Source: JAPPLB01 sp965218555 | GTDB lineage: Bacteria > Acidobacteriota > Terriglobia > Bryobacterales > UBA6623 | Assembly: GCA_965218555.1 (NCBI GenBank) | Contig: OZ244625.1 | Coordinates: 186,001-250,000, forward strand | DNA length: 64,000 bases | Reading direction: 5' to 3' | Part shown: positions 59,207-64,000 of the stretch, one piece after another | Layout of the letters: every line of letters begins with the position of its first letter | Position numbering within the stretch: position 1 is the stretch's first letter | The notes under the pieces: generated by a model | What the model saw: only the letters and a program-made list of their open reading frames with translations | What the model was told of the DNA's origin: nothing | The model's database searches: none | Program-made: the position numbers and the translations under genes

Positions 59207-62200
59207 GTGCGCATAAGACGTCCCATAGCCCAATTAGCGGCACGACTTGTCGCCGGATCTCTTCTCGCCGTCTTCGGCCTGCATGCCGGCGAAGCCTCAA
59301 CCACCATCGACTTCAATCGCGACATCCGCCCTATCCTTTCCGACAAGTGTTTCGCCTGCCATGGGCCGGACGAAGCCCAACGCCAAGCCGGGCTCCGCCT
59401 CGACGCCAAAGAGGGCGCCTTTGCCGACCGCGGCGGATACCAGGTCATCATCCCGGGCGACTCGGCCGCCAGCCGGCTTTACCAGCGCATCAGCCATCAG
59501 CAGGAAGTGGCGCGCATGCCGCCGCCCAACGCCGCGCGCAAGCTCACCCAGGACGAGATCGACCTGATCCGTTTGTGGATCGAACAGGGTGCTCAGTGGG
59601 AAACGCAGTGGGCTTTTCTGCCCCCCGAGCGTCCCGAGGAACCTGCTGTCGCGAACTCCTCATGGCCGCGCAACGCCATCGACAACTTTGTCCTCGCGCG
59701 GCTCGAGGCGGAAGGCCTCAAACCTTCGCCCGAGGCCGACAAGATCACACTGCTCCGACGCGTAACTTTCGACCTGACCGGCCTGCCGCCCACCCCCGAG
59801 CAAGTCGATTCCTTTCTCGATGACGACTCCCCCGGCGCCTACGAAAAGCGTGTGGACGATCTACTGCAATCGGCGCATTACGGCGAGCGAATGGCGATGC
59901 AATGGCTCGACCTGGCGCGCTACGCCGACACCCACGGCTACCACATCGATTCCCACCGCGATATGTGGCACTGGCGCGATTGGGTGATCAAGGCGTTCAA
60001 CCGCAACATGCCCTTTGACCGGTTCACGATCGAGCAGCTTGCAGGCGACCTGCTGCCCAACCCCAGCCGCGAGCAGCTCGTCGCCACCGGATTCAACCGC
60101 AATCACATGATCAACTACGAGGGCGGCGCGATCCCCGAGGAGTATCACAACGAGTACGTCATCGACCGCCTCGAGACCACCGCCACCGTCTGGATGAGCA
60201 TGACGGTGGGCTGTGCGCGCTGCCACGACCACAAGTACGATCCCTTCACGCAAAAGGACTTCTATCGCTTCTACGCCTTCTTCAACACTGTTCCCGAGAA
60301 GGGACTCGACGGACAGCGCGGCAACGCCGTTCCCACGTTGCAACTGCCCACCAAGCCGGAAGAGAGCCTGCTCGAAGCCATTCAGCGCAAGCTCGCCAAG
60401 ACCGAGCGCAAACTGCCGAAGCCGGAGATCGATCGGTTGGAATCCGCGTGGCGGACGACGGCGCTTTCCGAGATTCCGGCCGCCCCGGCAGACGGCCTGA
60501 CGGCGCACTTCGCCTTCGAGGACAATCTCTCGATGCTCGCCAAAAGCCGTGAGGTGGAAACCCGGCGCGGCGAAGTCACCTACGTTGACGGGCAAGTCGG
60601 ACGCGCTGTCCGCTTCAGCGGTCAGACGCACGTCACCTTCGGTCAGCAGCACGCCGTCGGCGACGATCCCTTCTCTGTCGCGTTCTGGATGCGCGCCAAC
60701 CGGCCCTCCGAGAAGAGCCTGTTCCACAAGATCAGCGATGCCGAGAGCCGCACCGGCTTGGTACTCTTCCTGGGCAAGTCCGAAAAAACCGGTACGTACC
60801 GTCGCGGGCAAACGCTCTATGTCCGGCTCGTTCACCAATGGCCCGACAACGCTGTGCTTCTCGAATCGGCGCAGAAGCTTAGTCTTAATGACTGGCATCA
60901 AATCACGGTCACCTCCGACGGTTCCGGCACGGCGGACGGCGTCTTCGTCTATCTCAACGGCAAGGCGGCCGAGATGAAGGTAACGCGGGACAGCCTGAGC
61001 GGCTCGATTGCGAACAGCCAACCGATCGGCATCGGCGACGCATCCGTCGGCGAACCTTACAAGGGTGACATCGACGACCTGCGCGTCTACGGCCGCGTGC
61101 TCGGCAGAGCCGAGGTCAAGCAGTTGGCCGTCCACGAACCCATCCGCTCCATCCTCTCGTCGCGCCAACCCGAAGATCCCTGCGCGCAGTTCTCTGACCT
61201 GCTTGCCGAGCAGAAGGGCGAAGTCCAAGTCGCACAAAAGAGACAGTCCAAGGAAGAAAGCCGCTGCCGGTCGCAAGACGGGAAACTGCGTCATTACTAC
61301 CTCACGCACTATGCACCGAAGCGTCATCGCGACACCTACGCGATGCTTCTCAAGCAGCGCAAGCACAAGAGCAACCTGGAAGAGCGCATCCCCACGACCA
61401 TGGTGATGCGCAGCATGAACGAACCGCGCGAGACGTTCGTGCTCGGCCGCGGAGACTATCGCAACAAGCGCGAGAAGGTAACGGCAGCGGTGCCGGCGGT
61501 TCTCCCGCCGCTGCCGCGAGACGCGCCCGTCAACCGACTCGGCCTCGCGAAGTGGCTGGTGTCGCCCTCGAATCCGCTCACCGCGCGCGTCGCCGTCAAC
61601 CGCTATTGGCAGATGTACTTCGGTGTCGGCATCGTCAAGACGGCCGAGGACTTCGGCTCGCAAGGCGAAGCGCCCTCCCATCCCGAACTGCTTGACTGGC
61701 TGGCGATTCGGTTTGTCGAATCCGGTTGGGACATCAAGGCGTTGCAACGCCTGATCGTGACGTCGGCGACCTATCGGCAGTCCTCTCGCACCACCCCCGG
61801 GCGACAGGCCGAGGACCCGGGGAATCGACGGCTTGCCCGCGGCCCGCGTTTCCGATTGCCCGCCGAGACAGTTCGCGACAATGCCCTCGCCGTCAGCGGT
61901 CTGCTCGTGCCGACAATCGGCGGCCCCAGCGTCTATCCTTATCAGCCGCCGGGCCTGTGGAAGGAAATGTCGTTCGGCGACCGTTTCACCGCGCAGGAGT
62001 ACTTCGTCGGCAAAGGCAACGATCTCTACCGCCGCAGCATGTACAGCTTCTGGAAGAGGACCGTGCCGCCACCGACCCTCGTCACCTTCGACGCGCCCGA
62101 CCGCGAGAAGTGCACCGTGCGGCGCCCTCGTACGAACACGCCGTTGCAAGCACTCATCCTGATGAACGACCCGACATACGTCGAAGCATCGCGGGTTCTC

Positions 62201-62485
62201 GCCGAGCGGGCCCTGACTGAAGGCGGGTCGAGCGACTCCGACCGGCTCGCTTTTGCTTACCGCCGCGCCACTGCACGCGAGCCTTCTCCGAAAGAGAAGG
62301 ACGTTCTACTCACTCTGCTTCAGCAGCAAGCCGAGGATTACCGCCGACATCCTGATGCGGCCCGCGAGCTCCTCACACTGGGTGACTCGCCGCACGACCC
62401 CAACCTTGATGAACAGGAACTCGCCGCTTGGACGATGGTGGCGAGCACCATTCTCAACCTCGACGAGACGATCACCAAGGAATAG
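59207..62485 (+). CDS. PSD1-family protein with cytochrome c, DUF1549, LamG and DUF1553 domains
   Basis: 1092 residues. Signal peptide (RLVAGSLLAVFGLHAGEA), then a PSCyt1 cytochrome domain with one CxxCH haem site, CFACHGPDE (Cys48, Cys51, His52). DUF1549 follows at about 160-400 (NAIDNFVLARLEAEG, TLLRRVTFDLTGLPPTPEQV, YGERMAMQWLDLARYADTHG, VGCARCHDHKYDPFTQKDFY). About 430-640 is a LamG/concanavalin-like domain (GLTAHFAFEDNLSMLAKSR, VRFSGQTHVTFGQQHAVGDDPFSVAFWMRAN, YKGDIDDLRVYGRVL). DUF1553 closes it (NRLGLAKWLVSPSNPLTARV, YWQMYFGVGIVKT, HPELLDWLAIRF, TNTPLQALILMNDPTYVEAS). The usual DUF1501 partner is not next to it. Likely a periplasmic or surface protein acting on a polymer; the LamG could bind carbohydrate. 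Confidence 0.9.
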   Translation: MRIRRPIAQLAARLVAGSLLAVFGLHAGEASTTIDFNRDIRPILSDKCFACHGPDEAQRQAGLRLDAKEGAFADRGGYQVIIPGDSAASRLYQRISHQQEVARMPPPNAARKLTQDEIDLIRLWIEQGAQWETQWAFLPPERPEEPAVANSSWPRNAIDNFVLARLEAEGLKPSPEADKITLLRRVTFDLTGLPPTPEQVDSFLDDDSPGAYEKRVDDLLQSAHYGERMAMQWLDLARYADTHGYHIDSHRDMWHWRDWVIKAFNRNMPFDRFTIEQLAGDLLPNPSREQLVATGFNRNHMINYEGGAIPEEYHNEYVIDRLETTATVWMSMTVGCARCHDHKYDPFTQKDFYRFYAFFNTVPEKGLDGQRGNAVPTLQLPTKPEESLLEAIQRKLAKTERKLPKPEIDRLESAWRTTALSEIPAAPADGLTAHFAFEDNLSMLAKSREVETRRGEVTYVDGQVGRAVRFSGQTHVTFGQQHAVGDDPFSVAFWMRANRPSEKSLFHKISDAESRTGLVLFLGKSEKTGTYRRGQTLYVRLVHQWPDNAVLLESAQKLSLNDWHQITVTSDGSGTADGVFVYLNGKAAEMKVTRDSLSGSIANSQPIGIGDASVGEPYKGDIDDLRVYGRVLGRAEVKQLAVHEPIRSILSSRQPEDPCAQFSDLLAEQKGEVQVAQKRQSKEESRCRSQDGKLRHYYLTHYAPKRHRDTYAMLLKQRKHKSNLEERIPTTMVMRSMNEPRETFVLGRGDYRNKREKVTAAVPAVLPPLPRDAPVNRLGLAKWLVSPSNPLTARVAVNRYWQMYFGVGIVKTAEDFGSQGEAPSHPELLDWLAIRFVESGWDIKALQRLIVTSATYRQSSRTTPGRQAEDPGNRRLARGPRFRLPAETVRDNALAVSGLLVPTIGGPSVYPYQPPGLWKEMSFGDRFTAQEYFVGKGNDLYRRSMYSFWKRTVPPPTLVTFDAPDREKCTVRRPRTNTPLQALILMNDPTYVEASRVLAERALTEGGSSDSDRLAFAYRRATAREPSPKEKDVLLTLLQQQAEDYRRHPDAARELLTLGDSPHDPNLDEQELAAWTMVASTILNLDETITKE

Positions 62486-62511
62486 CTCGCCTATTACAAT
62501 AGTACAAGGGT

Positions 62512-63030
62512 ATGCCGAGCGGAACGTTGACCTCCGTGCGTGAGTACCGGGCGACGAGCTACCGCCCTGACCGAGAGTACGTTGACGGCGTTCTCTGGGA
62601 GCGCAGCGTGGGAGAACGGGACCATAGTGAGCTACAGACGGAGCTTGCCGCTTGGCTGAACGTCCGCAGGCGGCGACTCGGTATCCACGTGTTCGTCGAG
62701 CAACGAATTCAAGTTTCGGCGACGCGCTATCGGGTTCCTGACATCTGTGTCACTCGTGGCGTTCGCCCGACGGAACTCGTTTTCACGAATCCGCCTTTTG
62801 TCTGCATTGAGATTCTGTCGAAGGACGATCGCGACTCGGACCTTCGGGAACGGATCGAAGACTACCTGCGCTTCGGTGTGTCCTACTGTTGGGTGATCAA
62901 TCCCCGCAGCCGGCGAGCATGGGCTCATACCCGCGACGGTTCAATGGAAGTGACAGACCGAGTGTTGAGAACCGATGGTCCGGCGATCGAAGTCCCCCTG
63001 CCGGAAATCTTCAAGGAACTCGAAAGCTAG
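62512..63030 (+). CDS. Uma2-family (PD-(D/E)XK-fold) endonuclease-like protein
   Basis: 172 residues. Uma2/DUF820 features: YRPDREYVDGVLWERSVGERDHSELQTELAAWL, YRVPDICVT (Asp of the PD motif), FVCIEILSKDDRDSDLRERIEDYLRFGVSYCWVINP (Glu and Lys/Ser of the ExK-like part). The family is common in cyanobacteria and Acidobacteria and is thought to contain nucleases linked to mobile elements, but no activity is proven. ATG at 62512. It starts 27 bases after the large PSD1 gene and may share its transcript. Short for a nuclease but normal for the family. Confidence 0.85.
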   Translation: MPSGTLTSVREYRATSYRPDREYVDGVLWERSVGERDHSELQTELAAWLNVRRRRLGIHVFVEQRIQVSATRYRVPDICVTRGVRPTELVFTNPPFVCIEILSKDDRDSDLRERIEDYLRFGVSYCWVINPRSRRAWAHTRDGSMEVTDRVLRTDGPAIEVPLPEIFKELES

Positions 63031-63048
63031 TCGAGCACGGCCGCTCGT

Positions 63049-63984
63049 CTACTCATCGCTCAGTTGTCGTCGCAAGTACGCCACGGCTTCCTCCTCGGAA
63101 AACGACTTCCTTCCGGAAGGCAGCCGCAGAGCGGCGATGGTCTGGTCCAACTCCCCGCCGGCCGTGCGGGACACGCGATAAAGCAGCGGGTAGTGCCGTG
63201 TATACGTCAGGTCGAAAGCCAGTCCCGCGTTATTCAAGGCGCTGAGACGCTTGTTGAACGACCGAGCGTCCGGCAGCGCCGCACATTCGCCGCGCACGAG
63301 ACCGAAGAGCGCTTTCTTCTGTTCGAGGGCTCTCGGCTTGGCGACCTGCCCATCCCGGCTCTTGCGATAAAGCTCGGCCAGGCGAGCGGCGTACCTGTTG
63401 ACGATCTCCGCCTTGCGCAAGAAGATATCCGGTTCACGTGAAAGCCTGAGATACTCCGGCGACGACTCCCCATACTCTTTCTTCGCGAAGGCAGCCGCCG
63501 CAAGAAACCCAACCAGCGTCGAAGCCGCCTCACGGATCGCCGTAGGCCAACCTTCTATTCTCGAATCGTTGTGGAAGTCCTCATGCGGAACCACGACCAG
63601 TGTCCGCTCGACGCTCGCCCTCCCGAGACTCGGCGTGATGGGTGTATGCCCGCTCGCCACGGCTTCGACCCGATAGTAGAAGACGTCGTATTTGGAGTCG
63701 TCGACCGGGCAACCTCTTGGCGTCCCTCGGCGCAGCTTGAGCTGGTAGTAGTCCGAGGGGAGCTTCAGCTTGCCCGTGTAGTAGCATCGGTAGTCGATGT
63801 AGTCTCGGCTCGACGACTGAGAGAAGTTGACCGTCTCCTCGAATCCCGTCTCCCGCTCGAAGTCCTTCAATGAACGGATCAGCTCCGCCCGCGGTACGTC
63901 CGCCGAGCGAACGAGCCGCGCTTTCGCCGCGCAGCCCAGGCAGGCGGCAGCCAGGCCGAGCACCCCAAGAATCCTTAGCAGCAT
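63049..63984 (-). CDS. Lipoprotein with an HExxH motif (putative aminopeptidase-like)
   Basis: 311 residues. N-terminal ILGVLGLAAACLGCAAKA gives a lipoprotein or signal sequence with a Cys at the expected place. The central part has VERTLVVVPHEDFHNDSRIEG: HEDFH fits the zinc HExxH motif. About 17 residues on, AIREAASTLVGFLAAAAF contains a Glu in the position and context (EA-ST-x-VG) seen in predicted aminopeptidases of the DUF2265/PF10023 type (E in NESFATFVG). The rest is helical and charged. So a membrane-anchored metallopeptidase is plausible but not proven. It converges with Uma2 after 18 bases. Start ATG near the right edge; complete. Confidence 0.55.
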   Translation of the reverse strand: MLLRILGVLGLAAACLGCAAKARLVRSADVPRAELIRSLKDFERETGFEETVNFSQSSSRDYIDYRCYYTGKLKLPSDYYQLKLRRGTPRGCPVDDSKYDVFYYRVEAVASGHTPITPSLGRASVERTLVVVPHEDFHNDSRIEGWPTAIREAASTLVGFLAAAAFAKKEYGESSPEYLRLSREPDIFLRKAEIVNRYAARLAELYRKSRDGQVAKPRALEQKKALFGLVRGECAALPDARSFNKRLSALNNAGLAFDLTYTRHYPLLYRVSRTAGGELDQTIAALRLPSGRKSFSEEEAVAYLRRQLSDE

Positions 63985-64000
63985 GCCAAGACCGCATTGT

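Noticed and set aside
59861..62149. A 762-codon open frame on the minus strand inside the large PSD1 gene
   Set aside because: It is a GC-rich antisense shadow of a gene with a clear domain order; its translation has no recognisable motifs.
1..64000. tRNA, rRNA and CRISPR features
   Set aside because: I looked for TTCGA/TTCAA T-loop pairs with matching stems and for regularly spaced repeats and found none that hold up.

Overview
The window reads as a chromosome segment of an Acidobacteriota bacterium, most like the Bryobacterales/Solibacter group. This is an inference from content: a large Oar-like TonB receptor with an N-terminal carboxypeptidase-regulatory-like domain, PSD1 (DUF1549/DUF1553) and DUF1501 genes, an Hfq with an N-terminal extension, secreted amidohydrolase-like proteins, a Uma2 protein and GC-rich codon use. 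No rRNA, tRNA or CRISPR array was seen. Most of the window is ordinary chromosome, with insertion sequences and decayed genes in some of the gaps.

Layout. 0-2.5 kb: the end of an HpcH/HpaI aldolase, then a Tat-exported threonine-aldolase-like protein and a secreted LmbE-like protein (minus strand). 2.6-3.05 kb: a broken MoxR/ChlI-type AAA ATPase. 3.1-4.4 kb: a YbdG-type mechanosensitive channel. 4.5-8.8 kb: dnaE-accA (minus). 8.8-9.65 kb: a gene-free block that looks like an eroded mobile element. 9.65-17.3 kb: gamma-glutamyltransferase, a cation/proton antiporter, the TonB receptor and thiol peroxidase. 17.5-24 kb: an M20 peptidase, HtrA with a short upstream ORF, and a divergent pair of envelope glycosyltransferases. 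24-27 kb: metX and metW, separated by an antisense IS481 element. 27-31 kb: a PSD1/DUF1501 pair, with an IS630 element inserted in the DUF1501 stop codon. 32-42.9 kb: secreted hydrolases, a B12-type radical SAM protein, and DASS and MFS transporters. 42.9-45.4 kb: hfq, holB and tmk. 45.4-49 kb: a second IS630 copy inside a dispersed repeat, a YggS protein and a cyclophilin lipoprotein. 49-55 kb: a GT83-like enzyme, a tandem GNAT, an SSS transporter with a small membrane partner, and a beta-helix protein. 55-57 kb: a decayed HigBA toxin-antitoxin pair and the second copy of the dispersed repeat. 56.9-64 kb: a Kef-type antiporter, a cytochrome-bearing PSD1 protein, Uma2, and a lipoprotein with an HExxH motif.

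The most distinctive observation concerns the insertion sequences. All three intact elements (two IS630 copies and one IS481) sit in a CTAG-containing target, and in all three the transposase has no stop codon of its own: the TAG comes from the target DNA. Two of the three targets are also the native stop codon of a host gene (metX and the DUF1501 gene), which the duplication restores. Three families of short dispersed repeats lie in the intergenic spaces, and one copy carries the second IS630.
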